Assembly: GCA_023150945.1 (NCBI GenBank) | Contig: JAKLJX010000040.1 | Location: 1 to 33,980 of the forward strand | Source: a bacterium | GTDB lineage: Bacteria > Zhuqueibacterota > Zhuqueibacteria > Zhuqueibacterales > Zhuqueibacteraceae | Direction: 5' to 3' | DNA: 33,980 nucleotides | In this document: positions 25,631 to 33,972 of the stretch, one piece after another | How positions within the stretch are numbered: the stretch's first letter is position 1 | Layout of the letters: each line of letters opens with the position of its first letter | The notes under the pieces: model-generated | What the model was told of the DNA's origin: nothing | Database searches by the model: none | Seen by the model: the letters and a program-made list of their open reading frames with translations, nothing else | Program-made: the position numbers and the translations under genes

Positions 25631-26422
25631 CTATTTTCCTGACAACAGACATTCCACCGTTAGCCATTTCGTTGTAAACATCGCAAGGGCTTTTGTCCAC
25701 TTTGGCCGTATTTGCGCATAACCGCGAATCTTGAAAGCCAGCTTTTCGGTATAACGAGGCACAAGCACAGTCTGCAGCATAATTTGATCTCCGAGCAACG
25801 GTTTTTGCTCAACTTCAAATCGCCAGTTACATCGCGATGACCCAATGCCAATAGCTTGAATCAGCGGTGACATCACGGAAAACGAGATCCGACCAATGAG
25901 TTCTATAGCCGAGGATAGTTTAAGCCTGGCATCTCCACCCAAAAAGTGAATTGAATCCATCACTGCCTTAGTCATTTCGGGCAACTCGGCATGGCCTTCC
26001 ACACCGAGATCGACATTTGATTCTAACTTGCCACTCAGCGATGTGCTGAATTTGGACTGCGGCAATAATTCAATGGTATAGACCTGATCTTCCTCTAAAA
26101 AGTCAGCCTCATAGCCCAAGGCATGAATGGGAGTTCGTCTTTCCTGGCGAATGGCGGCAATCGAATGCGTGATTAGCAAAATATCGTAGGCATCAAAAAT
26201 GGCCAGGGTATGAGGGAGCTGTTTGTGACCAAGTTCATAAAGACGGCGCAAGTCTCTCGCCACCGGACGATCTCCGAGGCGGATTTGCAGACCTTTAACA
26301 GATATTGACGAATCTTCCTCCCCTTCCGTGCCAAAATCGACATCGTATGGTGAATGGAGCAAGTTGCCAAATGAGCTTGCCTCGACTTCCAGAATGCTAA
26401 AAGACAGGTCTTGACTATCCAT
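25631..26422 (-). CDS. Hypothetical protein coupled to the LysM/protease-like gene
   Basis: This 263-residue protein has no signal peptide and no family I recognise. It contains a mixed alpha/beta first half (VARDLRRLYELGHKQLPHTLAIFDAYDILLITH) and a second half rich in beta-strand-like alternation (DQVYTIELLPQSKFSTSLSG, GYAQIRPKWTKALAMF). Its start overlaps the end of the upstream LysM gene by eight bases, so translation is coupled and the products probably work together, for example as partner, chaperone or immunity protein. That role is an inference from arrangement only. The region is visibly more AT-rich than the genes to the left. Confidence 0.7.
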   Translation of the reverse strand: MDSQDLSFSILEVEASSFGNLLHSPYDVDFGTEGEEDSSISVKGLQIRLGDRPVARDLRRLYELGHKQLPHTLAIFDAYDILLITHSIAAIRQERRTPIHALGYEADFLEEDQVYTIELLPQSKFSTSLSGKLESNVDLGVEGHAELPEMTKAVMDSIHFLGGDARLKLSSAIELIGRISFSVMSPLIQAIGIGSSRCNWRFEVEQKPLLGDQIMLQTVLVPRYTEKLAFKIRGYAQIRPKWTKALAMFTTKWLTVECLLSGK

Positions 26423-28589
26423 GGTAATACTCCATCGTTTTCATGTTGGATTTTGAGCTGTCAAGTAAAAGGGATATCAGCAACCCCCCTTTTTTCAGTT
26501 TACTGATCTCATCTTTTAGGGTAGGGGATAGTCCGCTATCCTGTAGTGCGCTATTCACCGCCCTTCTTACTAATTCGGCGGGATGAATATCTCGGTTGGA
26601 CATCAGAATTTTGTTCAGGTGCGGAATAATGTTCTCAATCGCAACTGGGCGGATGGGCTCAGTATGTAGATAGATGGCTTTTGCCTGATATAATTGGATT
26701 AAGCGATGCAAAAGAGCTGGATTGGCATTGGCGTAACAGGTATGAAGAAAAACGATCCTATCCTTCAGGATTCCATTTTTGCCGAGTTGGTTCAGATAGT
26801 CTACTACCAGACTTGGGCTGTTGTGTCCTGAGATCAAAACGAAGTTCGGAATTCCGGTGGCATCGACACTAGACTCAATGAGTTTAATTCCTGATCTGAG
26901 TAGTTGTTTTTTGATTTGGTTAATGAGACCATGATCTTCAATTCGAAAACTCTCATCAGGAACCAATGCGCCGAGATCCGCAGTGCTCTGAAGCATTTTT
27001 ATCGAAACGTGATTGGCCCTTGCAAGGTCTGTTTCGTGGCAAAGATAGAATATCTTGTTCGGATACCTGGCGCTCAGCATAGCCAAGATTCGGATCGGAT
27101 CGCAAACGTCTGCATTTGGCAGTGCTTGACTTTTAGCTTGCGGATTTCGCTCAAGGGGATCTACATACACGGCAATTTCATTCGGCGAGGATTCGAACAA
27201 CTCATCGAGTTGCCTCAGAGGATACGCTGGATTCTCAAGTACCGACGCAATATCTTTGAGGAAAAGGCGTGCACTTTTCTTGCCATTCTGCATGACGACT
27301 TGTTCCCCATCAACCGCAGCATGTAAGAATGTAAATTGATCGGTGCTGGCTTTTGTGATAATTTCCTCGCGCACGATGCTGTAAAATTCAGCTAAAGAAT
27401 TGAGTTTTGATACCCTGGGTCCAGTCTCGCGATCAACAGAATACATCGTGTAGCCGTTATCGGCCTTTTCGAAAATGACGTTTTTAGTGTCGGACAGCCT
27501 TTCAAAGCCAAGTATGCCAGTATTGTTGGAAAGATGATTCCACACCTCTGCGTCAGGAAAACCTTCTTCCAAATATCTATTGACGATGATCACATCCGGC
27601 GACGGTGTCGCCGTGGTCGGATTCTTGGCGCCATCATCTCCAATAACATCTAACCCCAGCCTTTTCAACCTGTCACTAGAAGAATTTACCGTAGTTTTGT
27701 CACTTTGAACTATGACAGCGCCCTGCTTGCTCCGTTGAATGCTCTGCCTCAGTTGGGCTAGATGTAGTCTCGGAAACTTAATAGCGTATTTTCCAAGAAC
27801 TTCGTCAAGTTCTTCCTTTGAATTTATTGAAGAAGACTCTCCTTTATCATCAAAAACGAGCAGATCATCATCGTCTGCTGGGCGTCGTTTGAAAATTGCG
27901 ATTCTTGCATTATCACTTTCTGCAAAAACATCAGCAGCGTCCACTGCGCGAGAAAATCTTTGTTCGTCTCGACTTCCGATTTGGGTTAAAAACTTTGAGC
28001 GGTAAAGCGCCCTATTAAGATCTTCCGGAAATACCGGGGTATGAGCTCTTATGTCGTTAGGGAGCAAAATTCTCTGCCCAACTGTAATGTTATTGGGGTT
28101 AGGGATGTCATTATACAGGGCAATCTTATTCACTAACGCGTTATCAACATGTCCATAATGTTCTTTGATAATCTCGGAGATCGTCTCCCCAGCGTTAACA
28201 ACATGAACAACAGAAGCCTTATTCAAAGTTGGTTGTTCATGCATGCCGAACGTCGCGAAAACTTTATTAAATCGGTCTCCTGGTGTTATTCCGAAAAAAT
28301 AGTCTCGTTTCGCGGGGTTTTCATTGAATCTCTGCACAAAATCATTAACAAGCAATGCGCGCGGCGATCTGGAAGACTGCTGCTTGAATTGAGATTGAGC
28401 TAAAAAAGTAGAACTCCTCGTGCCCTGAAGTAAGTTGTCCCGCACCAGAAGAGGTGCGTGCATTCTTAGATTGGGGTGCACACCTCTCATCCTCGCTCTT
28501 GGCTGCCCCGAGCTTTCGGCAAATCCAAAAAGCAAAGAACAGATCAACGTGGCGTATGCGGCGAAGCGTACTTTATAAAACGATTTCAT
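26415..28589 (-). CDS. Secreted LysM protein with caspase/CHAT-like C-terminal domain
   Basis: This 724-residue exported protein starts at ATG 28589, chosen because AGGAG lies seven bases upstream; another ATG five codons earlier has no such site. The signal peptide is about residues 1-28. A single LysM domain (about 127-177, VVHVVNAGETISEIIKEHYG to GQRILLP) should bind peptidoglycan or related glycans. The middle part (about 180-480) is unassigned. The C-terminal region has LISGHNSP (His589), then VFLHTCYANANPALLHRLI (Cys618) and AKAIYLHTEPI. This order (strand-His-Gly region, strand-Cys, then a strand near a possible specificity site) resembles clan CD cysteine peptidases and CHAT domains. 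The His-Cys spacing of 29 is shorter than in most caspases. The gene lies at the end of the tail-like cluster. Confidence 0.75.
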   Translation of the reverse strand: MKSFYKVRFAAYATLICSLLFGFAESSGQPRARMRGVHPNLRMHAPLLVRDNLLQGTRSSTFLAQSQFKQQSSRSPRALLVNDFVQRFNENPAKRDYFFGITPGDRFNKVFATFGMHEQPTLNKASVVHVVNAGETISEIIKEHYGHVDNALVNKIALYNDIPNPNNITVGQRILLPNDIRAHTPVFPEDLNRALYRSKFLTQIGSRDEQRFSRAVDAADVFAESDNARIAIFKRRPADDDDLLVFDDKGESSSINSKEELDEVLGKYAIKFPRLHLAQLRQSIQRSKQGAVIVQSDKTTVNSSSDRLKRLGLDVIGDDGAKNPTTATPSPDVIIVNRYLEEGFPDAEVWNHLSNNTGILGFERLSDTKNVIFEKADNGYTMYSVDRETGPRVSKLNSLAEFYSIVREEIITKASTDQFTFLHAAVDGEQVVMQNGKKSARLFLKDIASVLENPAYPLRQLDELFESSPNEIAVYVDPLERNPQAKSQALPNADVCDPIRILAMLSARYPNKIFYLCHETDLARANHVSIKMLQSTADLGALVPDESFRIEDHGLINQIKKQLLRSGIKLIESSVDATGIPNFVLISGHNSPSLVVDYLNQLGKNGILKDRIVFLHTCYANANPALLHRLIQLYQAKAIYLHTEPIRPVAIENIIPHLNKILMSNRDIHPAELVRRAVNSALQDSGLSPTLKDEISKLKKGGLLISLLLDSSKSNMKTMEYYHG

Positions 28590-28685
28590 GGCTGAACTCC
28601 TCATAAATAATTACCTGTAGATAACCTCCGTGATCTGTGGTCGCCTTTTCCAACAGGGCTCTATGGCCACGCCGCAACAAATCGC

Positions 28686-29510
28686 CTATCCCAATTCGAT
28701 TTCAACGTCAACCGGCTGTTCGGAAATTCGTCCCGGACTGTGGATTTTTTCAATCAGGCCAAAGTCGCTGGTGATCGCTTTGGTGAGCTTCATTTGGCCA
28801 ACTACTTTGAATTTTAATTGCAGCTTGACGCAGTTGTCCGCGCGGCTGGGAACTCCTTCCAGCATTTGAATGCGGTCGAGCGTATGATAAGTGAGAAATT
28901 GATTAGCGGTGTATTCGGTTTTAGTCGTAAAATTGTACTGCTCGATCAGCTCATCGTGACTAGTGAGGATCATGCCGGTGGCCAACGACGCCCATTTTTC
29001 AACCTCCGCGATGTCGTCATCGAAAATATCCACCAGAAAATCCTGCTGAAATTCGCGCATGGTAAACACGCCGACAAAGGAATACTTCAGCAGAATATGG
29101 CTGGCTTTGGCAAGATCGTAAGTAAACACGATCTTTGCCTGTTGATAATCGATCTCAAAATCTTTGTTTTCCACCAGCAGCGCCTGCCGTTCTTTGACCG
29201 TGCCTTTATCGAAAATAGCCTTGCAGATCGTTGACTTCTCCAACGGCGTCTTAGCCAATGCATAAGGCCCAGCCGGCGTGGTGGTGTTGACGGCAATTTC
29301 TTCGCGGAATTCCTGCGGCCGGGGCTGGCTGGAGTTGGTCTCTTTGACGTTTTGGTTGATGGCAAGCTTGTCCGGATAAAGGGCGATAAGCGGCAAGTCA
29401 TCTGCCGCCGGCGCGCTTGATGCGCCCACGACAATATGACCCGAAGGAATGACGTCTGCAAAACCGCCCTGCAAGAGGGTCACGAGGTTTTGGATGAGAC
29501 TATGGATCAT
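28686..29510 (-). CDS. Tail-cluster protein, possibly terminator/cap-like
   Basis: This 274-residue protein belongs to the tail-like cluster by position and style, but I do not recognise its family. The N-terminus (MIHSLIQNLVTLLQGGFADVIP) resembles the opening helix of tail-completion or cap proteins, and the body is strand-rich with repeated short acidic turns. A segment reading IVFTYDLAKASHILLKYSFVGVFTMREFQQDF may form a beta-sandwich. It follows the small coiled-coil gene. A heptamer repeat array begins two bases before its ATG and leaves no clear ribosome binding site. The terminator/cap suggestion is weak. Confidence 0.55.
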   Translation of the reverse strand: MIHSLIQNLVTLLQGGFADVIPSGHIVVGASSAPAADDLPLIALYPDKLAINQNVKETNSSQPRPQEFREEIAVNTTTPAGPYALAKTPLEKSTICKAIFDKGTVKERQALLVENKDFEIDYQQAKIVFTYDLAKASHILLKYSFVGVFTMREFQQDFLVDIFDDDIAEVEKWASLATGMILTSHDELIEQYNFTTKTEYTANQFLTYHTLDRIQMLEGVPSRADNCVKLQLKFKVVGQMKLTKAITSDFGLIEKIHSPGRISEQPVDVEIELG

Positions 29511-29512
29511 AA

Positions 29513-29547
29513 CCAGTTGTCCGTCATCAGTGAACAGTTGACCCTTG
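29513..29547 (+). repeat. Heptamer tandem array, copy 1
   Basis: Five consecutive 7-base units: CCAGTTG, TCCGTCA, TCAGTGA, ACAGTTG, ACCCTTG, following the pattern NCAGTNN with decay. The array sits directly in front of the start codon of the preceding (minus-strand) gene. A longer array of the same kind lies at 31619-31695. Confidence 0.65.
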
Positions 29548-29578
29548 GTCGTTGCTTTTTGCTATTTGCCTTTTGCTA

Positions 29579-29812
29579 CTATTCCGTCACTGTCGCCGCT
29601 TGTGCAACTTGCACGTTGGTTTGCTCCAGCGGCTTGCCATTGCTGCTTTCGCTTTTCGCCAATTCTTCTTCCAACACCTGAATGGCGCCGCTGATGCGCA
29701 GCAAGGTGTTGCGCACGTTATTGGCTTGCGCCTCGAGCTCAGTCAATTTTTTCTGACCCGCATCGAATTCGGCTTTGAGCTCTTGCAGTCTTTTTTCTAA
29801 TTGTTCGCGCAT
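29579..29812 (-). CDS. Small coiled-coil protein
   Basis: This 77-residue protein starts MREQLEKRLQELKAEFDAGQ at ATG 29812, preceded by a strong GGAGG ribosome binding site at ideal spacing. A frame open to 29830 lacks this support. Residues 1-60 are heptad-like with regular Leu/Ile and Lys/Glu (KKLTELEAQANNVRNTLLRI, then ISGAIQVLEEELAK), so a single coiled coil is likely. The tail is polar. It lies between the fibre gene and the possible terminator/cap gene; small coiled-coil proteins often accompany phage tail and injection-particle genes as assembly factors, but no function is established here. Confidence 0.75.
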   Translation of the reverse strand: MREQLEKRLQELKAEFDAGQKKLTELEAQANNVRNTLLRISGAIQVLEEELAKSESSNGKPLEQTNVQVAQAATVTE

Positions 29813-29860
29813 ATCAACCTCCGTTTGCAAAACAAGATCGATCTTGGTAAAACAACGCCC

Positions 29861-31108
29861 TTAATGCAACATAACCAATACCGGAATTTTCCCTTTGCCC
29901 TTTTTAAAAGAACCTAGAGCTTTCCCAATGATCGCTCCCACAGCTTTAGACTTGTCTAGTACCTTTTGGGCGTGTCCCTTGGTTGGGCTGGTTGTCAACA
30001 AATCGCCAATTTCAATAGAGGCGATATCCGCATCGACTTTGCAGTAAGCGTAAGCTCCCATAGTAACTATCATCCCGAGCTGTTTGCTTTGAACTTTGGT
30101 TTGATCTAATTCCGCACTAATTTTTGCAACGAACTTTTTGAGAGGATGCCCGGGTATTTGCGATTTGGGTTCGGCTTTCGTTTTTCCCTTGACGACTCCC
30201 GTTTCTTGATCGACGACTTCCGGTTGTAAACCCATTTGTTCCGCCCATTCGCCTTCAACGAAAGGCAAGGCTTTCTCGGTCAGAACTTTTGCAACAACAC
30301 CGCAAACACTAGAATCATAAGCTTGATCAGTCAAATCTGCCTCAGGTATGGGAATATCATTGTTAGTGGCCCAAAAATTTGAAATTCTTTCCTTTCTTAC
30401 AACGACAACATCGCCTTGCTCTAAAGTCTCACCTGTCCTGTTGAGGAAATAATCCACAACATATCCTGGCTTGGCCCCACTTCTTATGGTGAGATTATTG
30501 GCACTGAGATCCCCGGCGACGAAGACATCGCCGGTACTGGTTACAGATAATTTCGTGGAAAAAGTATTACGAGTCGTACCCCCAAATTGATATTGGCTAG
30601 GGTGCCCAATCCAAAATTCGTAAGTTGGGTCAGGCTCTCCTATCAATTGGCGCTTGGATAATGCCAGCTTGAAGTTATTCACTGAATCAGGAGTGCCGAT
30701 AAGGCTAAAAGCAAGTATTTCTCTGGTCAATCGAATTTGGTTTTCATCCGCCGTACCTTCGCTAAGCTCAAGCGCGCCACGAACTTCTAGCTTCGAATTG
30801 GGAGTATCCGTCCCAATGCCAACATTGCCTTCAACTAAAAGACCATTTTCTGGGGCTGTATTGTTGCCAGAGTATGTTGCGCCTATTACCGCACCACCCT
30901 CCACATCCAATTTGTTTTTGGGAGTGGTCGTCCCAATGCCAACATTCCCCGCCACACCAAGTGTACTTTGCAAGGTCAACGGCCCGCTCATCGTATCGCC
31001 GGCCTTGTTGACCTTGGCATCCCCCAGTCGAACAATTTCATTTGTCGTATCATTCCAGTCCGCGGACAGGACCAAATCACCAGGGTTTTTCTTAGTTGGA
31101 AAAGACAT
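29861..31108 (-). CDS. Tail-fibre-type protein
   Basis: This 415-residue protein begins MSFPTKKNPGDLVLSADWND at ATG 31108, with AAGGAG nine bases upstream. The N-terminal part has the phage tail-fibre motif VNKAGDTMSGPLTL. Two copies of a short repeat follow (GNVGIGTTTPKNKLDVEG and GNVGIGTDTPNSKLEVRG), the hallmark of bacterial adhesins and fibre shafts. A middle domain (about 130-220) is unassigned. The C-terminal part (about 235-415) starts at GYVVDYFLNRTGETLEQGDVVVV and ends SFKKGKGKIPVLVMLH, a globular module often found at the end of such fibres. It probably forms a trimeric fibre or a surface-exposed plate protein. It follows the preceding fibre-associated gene with a 14-base gap. Confidence 0.8.
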   Translation of the reverse strand: MSFPTKKNPGDLVLSADWNDTTNEIVRLGDAKVNKAGDTMSGPLTLQSTLGVAGNVGIGTTTPKNKLDVEGGAVIGATYSGNNTAPENGLLVEGNVGIGTDTPNSKLEVRGALELSEGTADENQIRLTREILAFSLIGTPDSVNNFKLALSKRQLIGEPDPTYEFWIGHPSQYQFGGTTRNTFSTKLSVTSTGDVFVAGDLSANNLTIRSGAKPGYVVDYFLNRTGETLEQGDVVVVRKERISNFWATNNDIPIPEADLTDQAYDSSVCGVVAKVLTEKALPFVEGEWAEQMGLQPEVVDQETGVVKGKTKAEPKSQIPGHPLKKFVAKISAELDQTKVQSKQLGMIVTMGAYAYCKVDADIASIEIGDLLTTSPTKGHAQKVLDKSKAVGAIIGKALGSFKKGKGKIPVLVMLH

Positions 31109-31122
31109 GGTCTCATTCTCCT

Positions 31123-31602
31123 TCAAAAAACGATTTCCCAAATCAATGTCAGCTTGAAATCCGTGCTTTTGTTAATCGGGTCAAAAACCACCCGGTTGTA
31201 CATCACTCCAGCGTTGGCGGCATTGAACAGCCCGGCTTCGGTGAGCGCGCCATTGGCCTCGTTGAAATCCAGCTCAGCCGAGATTGTCAACTTTATTTTT
31301 TTGTCGCTGGTGGTCGTCACGTGTTGCGTGGGATCGATGGTGTTGATCGGCTTGCGAAACAGCTCGGTTTGCAGTTGCGTATTCGCTGGATCGACCGCTG
31401 TCGTTCCCGTGCCCACCGCGACATAAGAAATAGGGTCAATGGGTGGGTCAATGGCTTTGTGGATGAACATCCTGGCGACCAGTTCCCTGCCGCTCAGCAT
31501 GATGCTATTGTCGGCCGCTACCTGCTCCACCAGCTCGCCCGCGGCGTTGCGTTTTTGCAGCGTCAGCCGGCCTTTCATGTCAATGCTTTCAGAGGGTTTC
31601 AC
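31123..31602 (-). CDS. Tail-fibre-associated protein
   Basis: This 159-residue protein starts with GTG at 31602, supported by AAGGAG nine bases upstream. It has the composition and motifs of phage tail-collar or baseplate-associated proteins: VAADNSIMLSGRELVARMF, ISYVAVGTGTTAVDPANTQL, ELFRKPIN, and LTEAGLFNAANAGVMYNRVVF. The GTGTT followed by TELxR pattern is common in contractile-tail particles. No enzymatic residues. It is separated from the upstream tail protein by a heptamer repeat array and followed closely by the fibre gene. Confidence 0.7.
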   Translation of the reverse strand: MKPSESIDMKGRLTLQKRNAAGELVEQVAADNSIMLSGRELVARMFIHKAIDPPIDPISYVAVGTGTTAVDPANTQLQTELFRKPINTIDPTQHVTTTSDKKIKLTISAELDFNEANGALTEAGLFNAANAGVMYNRVVFDPINKSTDFKLTLIWEIVF

Positions 31603-31618
31603 GATGATGATCTCCTTG

Positions 31619-31695
31619 TCAGTGGTCAGTCGCCAGTAATCAGTTGTCAGTCACCAGCATACGTGATCACTGTTTACCGACCACTGGTACTGTCC
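31619..31695 (+). repeat. Heptamer tandem array, copy 2
   Basis: Eleven consecutive 7-base units can be read: TCAGTGG, TCAGTCG, CCAGTAA, TCAGTTG, TCAGTCA, CCAGCAT, ACGTGAT, CACTGTT, TACCGAC, CACTGGT, ACTGTCC. The first five are direct YCAGTNN units. The last four are the same words in reverse orientation, meeting at the palindrome GTGATCAC, so the whole can fold as a hairpin. It lies between two genes of the tail cluster. Confidence 0.75.
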
Positions 31696-31704
31696 ACTCA
31701 ACGT

Positions 31705-32997
31705 TTAGGCAAAACTGTTCAGTGAATCAAACCTCGTAAAGTCAAACACGCCCGAGGTCACCAGCGCATCGGACAACCCATGTTCGAGGCCGCCGGGATA
31801 GGGCATTTGCACGCTGCCAATATCAAAGTTGGCCTCCTCGATCGTGTGATCTTCCGGCAATGTCTGTCGCTGTGCATGGCCCTTGAATGAGTCGGCCATC
31901 TTGTGTATTTCGGAAAAGGTCTTATCGTAGGCGATGACTGCGAAGACTCCGGCAGCTTTCACCTTATCGACAATATATTTGATTTGGTTGCGCGGGTTGT
32001 CCGCTAATTGATCGAACTTCTCGGTAAAGCCGGGAATATCCCACGGCACACGCACCATGAACGAAGCCGGGGAAAGCTTCATCAAAGTCACGGTCGTGTC
32101 GATGGCGAATGTGGCGGCCTGCTCCGGCGTCGGCAGACTTAACTGCTCTCGCTCAAAGAGCGAGAAGTCAAAAAGCGTGCGGTCAAATTTTGCTTGCGGC
32201 TGCCCGATCAGAGCTTCGATCCGAAAGCGTGACTCTCCCGGCGGCAACACTGGCGTACTGCGCTCAATGCTCGTTTCATCAATCTTCACGCCATTCAAGT
32301 AAGCCGTTCCGTCAGGGAAAAAGGTCAAAACATCCTTGCGGTTCACGGTGCCATTATATTCGACAGATTTCTTCGTCGTGAGGTTAGTGACGCGCGGATT
32401 GGTCAATGGCAGAGGCACATCGTTGAGCCGCAGGCGAATTTCGGGCGTCGTGGGAACAGGGTTGGTGTTTTCCACCTTGAATTCTGCCAAAAGTGCCATC
32501 CCATCGAAGCTTTTTATTTCCGCCTCCGGCAGAAATTCCACAATACGAATCTGCTTGCGGGCTTCCTTCGCCTGTTCGTCGTCGCCAACAATTCCCAAGT
32601 TGGCAGCAACAATGGTGATGAGGCCTCCCTTCGTGGAGGCGCCGCTCTTGAGCACGTTGATCAGACCTTTGATCCGCTCTCGATAAATCGCATCATCAAT
32701 GAAGCCGTCTGCGCCGGGGCGCCGGCCGACTTGCTTCAACTGTGAAGTGCCGCCAAGATTCTCCAGATACAAAGAGAAGATTTTGTCGAGATCGCCTTTT
32801 TGCGCCGTGTCAAAGCCCTGGGAATCTTCGTTGTCTGCCGAATCCACCCAATGGCTGCGCATCACTTTAATGAGATCCGACTCGGCTTGATCAAGCGTCT
32901 TTCCGAAGACATCGATGAAGCGGTGCAAGACATTATCGAACTCTTGCGAGTCGACGAAATCCGGGAAACGGCTGATGATGCTGACGGTTCGTCCCAT
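31705..32997 (-). CDS. Tail protein I/Afp12-like baseplate protein
   Basis: This 430-residue protein resembles the tail/baseplate proteins that follow the J-type baseplate protein in contractile tails. The first part (RFPDFVDSQEFDNVLHRFIDVFGKTLDQ) is the long N-terminal helix expected at this position. The segment IYRERIKGLINVLKSGASTKGGLITIVAANLGI matches the RERL..LL...GT..G motif of such proteins. The rest is strand-rich (about 160-330) with a final helix-containing domain. It lies 12 bases after the upstream J-like gene, in the same order as J-type then I-type proteins of contractile systems. Its ATG lacks a good ribosome binding site, as expected for a coupled gene. Confidence 0.75.
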   Translation of the reverse strand: MGRTVSIISRFPDFVDSQEFDNVLHRFIDVFGKTLDQAESDLIKVMRSHWVDSADNEDSQGFDTAQKGDLDKIFSLYLENLGGTSQLKQVGRRPGADGFIDDAIYRERIKGLINVLKSGASTKGGLITIVAANLGIVGDDEQAKEARKQIRIVEFLPEAEIKSFDGMALLAEFKVENTNPVPTTPEIRLRLNDVPLPLTNPRVTNLTTKKSVEYNGTVNRKDVLTFFPDGTAYLNGVKIDETSIERSTPVLPPGESRFRIEALIGQPQAKFDRTLFDFSLFEREQLSLPTPEQAATFAIDTTVTLMKLSPASFMVRVPWDIPGFTEKFDQLADNPRNQIKYIVDKVKAAGVFAVIAYDKTFSEIHKMADSFKGHAQRQTLPEDHTIEEANFDIGSVQMPYPGGLEHGLSDALVTSGVFDFTRFDSLNSFA

Positions 32998-33009
32998 GAC
33001 TGGTAGCTG

Positions 33010-33972
33010 TTATCCATTGCTGGCTTGCGGGTCTATTATCGTTACGGCGCTCTCGGCAAAAGTGCTCATGACCGCTATTTCGACCGAACGCACATGAATA
33101 TCCTTGGCAGTGCTAATGTCTGTACCCTGCGTGCGGTCATCAGATGCTGAGATGGCGGACAATGTTAATTCTGTCACATTGTAGCTTGCGCCTACCACTA
33201 GTATATTTAACAACGCATTCTTGAGATTCGCATAAATCACATCTTCACCCGGCTTCGCGCTGGACAAAAAATTGTTAATCACGTTCGCCACCGCCGTCCT
33301 GAGCGCATCTTTAACCCCATCCGTAACTTCAGTAGTTAAGGTCAAGGTAACGGCGGTCACCTCGATTTGAACTGTTTCCACTCCGTCGGTGATGCAGAAA
33401 TTGTCCAGTCGCGCCTTTTCAAATTCCCTAATCTCGATTTTTTCTTTGGAAATTCGGCCAGTTTCCTCGGTGTCGTTCAAGGCCACGCGGAAATCATCGG
33501 GATCGAGATCGACGGCCAATACCGGTTCCACTTCAGCGGCAATAGCGATGATATCAGCAAAGACTACGTCAGCCTGCGATTTCAGGTTGTCGAGATAGGC
33601 AGTGATCACGTCCCGGACCTTATTACGCGTGGCTGTTTTCTCGGCGTCGATAATGCTGGCCGGCAGCGTCAGCTTGAGGGCGCCGGTGATGTTCAAAATT
33701 TTGTCATACGCAAACACATCGCCGAGGACGGCCTGTTCCACAAAGCTCACCTTGAAATCATCGCCCTTAAAAAGTGAGCGCTGACACCACGGCTCGGGTA
33801 TGAGCTTGAGCGTGCCGGTTTCGATGCCGGTGGCAGGAGTGGTGGCGCCCGCAATCGTGCTCGCAATCACGCTCTTTTGCACGTCGGCTGAGGGTTGCAA
33901 GCCACTTATTGAGTTTTGCATAAATAATAGGAATATCAGATCTCCCATGGAAGATCTGACGCTTTGATGCAC
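33010..33972 (-). CDS. Baseplate J-like protein
   Basis: This protein of up to 320 residues belongs to the baseplate J-like group by composition and position. Two segments have the family's C-terminal form: ALKLTLPASIIDAEKTATRNKVRDVITAYLDNLKSQADVVFADI and VTLTLTTEVTDGVKDALRTA through AKPGEDVIYANLKNALLNI (a strand, then a helix, then a vxxxxl...i strand). This indicates a tandem or circularly extended copy of the same fold. The start is uncertain: GTG 33972, ATG 33948 or ATG 33921. An in-frame TAG at 33976-33978 means it cannot extend farther. Full-length J proteins are about 380-480 residues, so this is shorter than usual. A 24-base palindrome covers the start region. Confidence 0.7.
   Translation of the reverse strand: MHQSVRSSMGDLIFLLFMQNSISGLQPSADVQKSVIASTIAGATTPATGIETGTLKLIPEPWCQRSLFKGDDFKVSFVEQAVLGDVFAYDKILNITGALKLTLPASIIDAEKTATRNKVRDVITAYLDNLKSQADVVFADIIAIAAEVEPVLAVDLDPDDFRVALNDTEETGRISKEKIEIREFEKARLDNFCITDGVETVQIEVTAVTLTLTTEVTDGVKDALRTAVANVINNFLSSAKPGEDVIYANLKNALLNILVVGASYNVTELTLSAISASDDRTQGTDISTAKDIHVRSVEIAVMSTFAESAVTIIDPQASNG
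33936..33959. promoter_or_regulatory. 24-base palindrome at the start of the baseplate gene
   Basis: TCAGATCT-(c)-CCATGG-(a)-AGATCTGA: both arms match except for one central mismatch pair. It lies over the start region of the first tail-cluster gene in the window. It may be an operator or an mRNA hairpin controlling translation. Which, if either, cannot be told from sequence. Confidence 0.5.

Noticed and set aside
31619-31695. Heptamer array considered as a CRISPR array
   Set aside because: Units are 7 bases with no spacers and no cas genes nearby.
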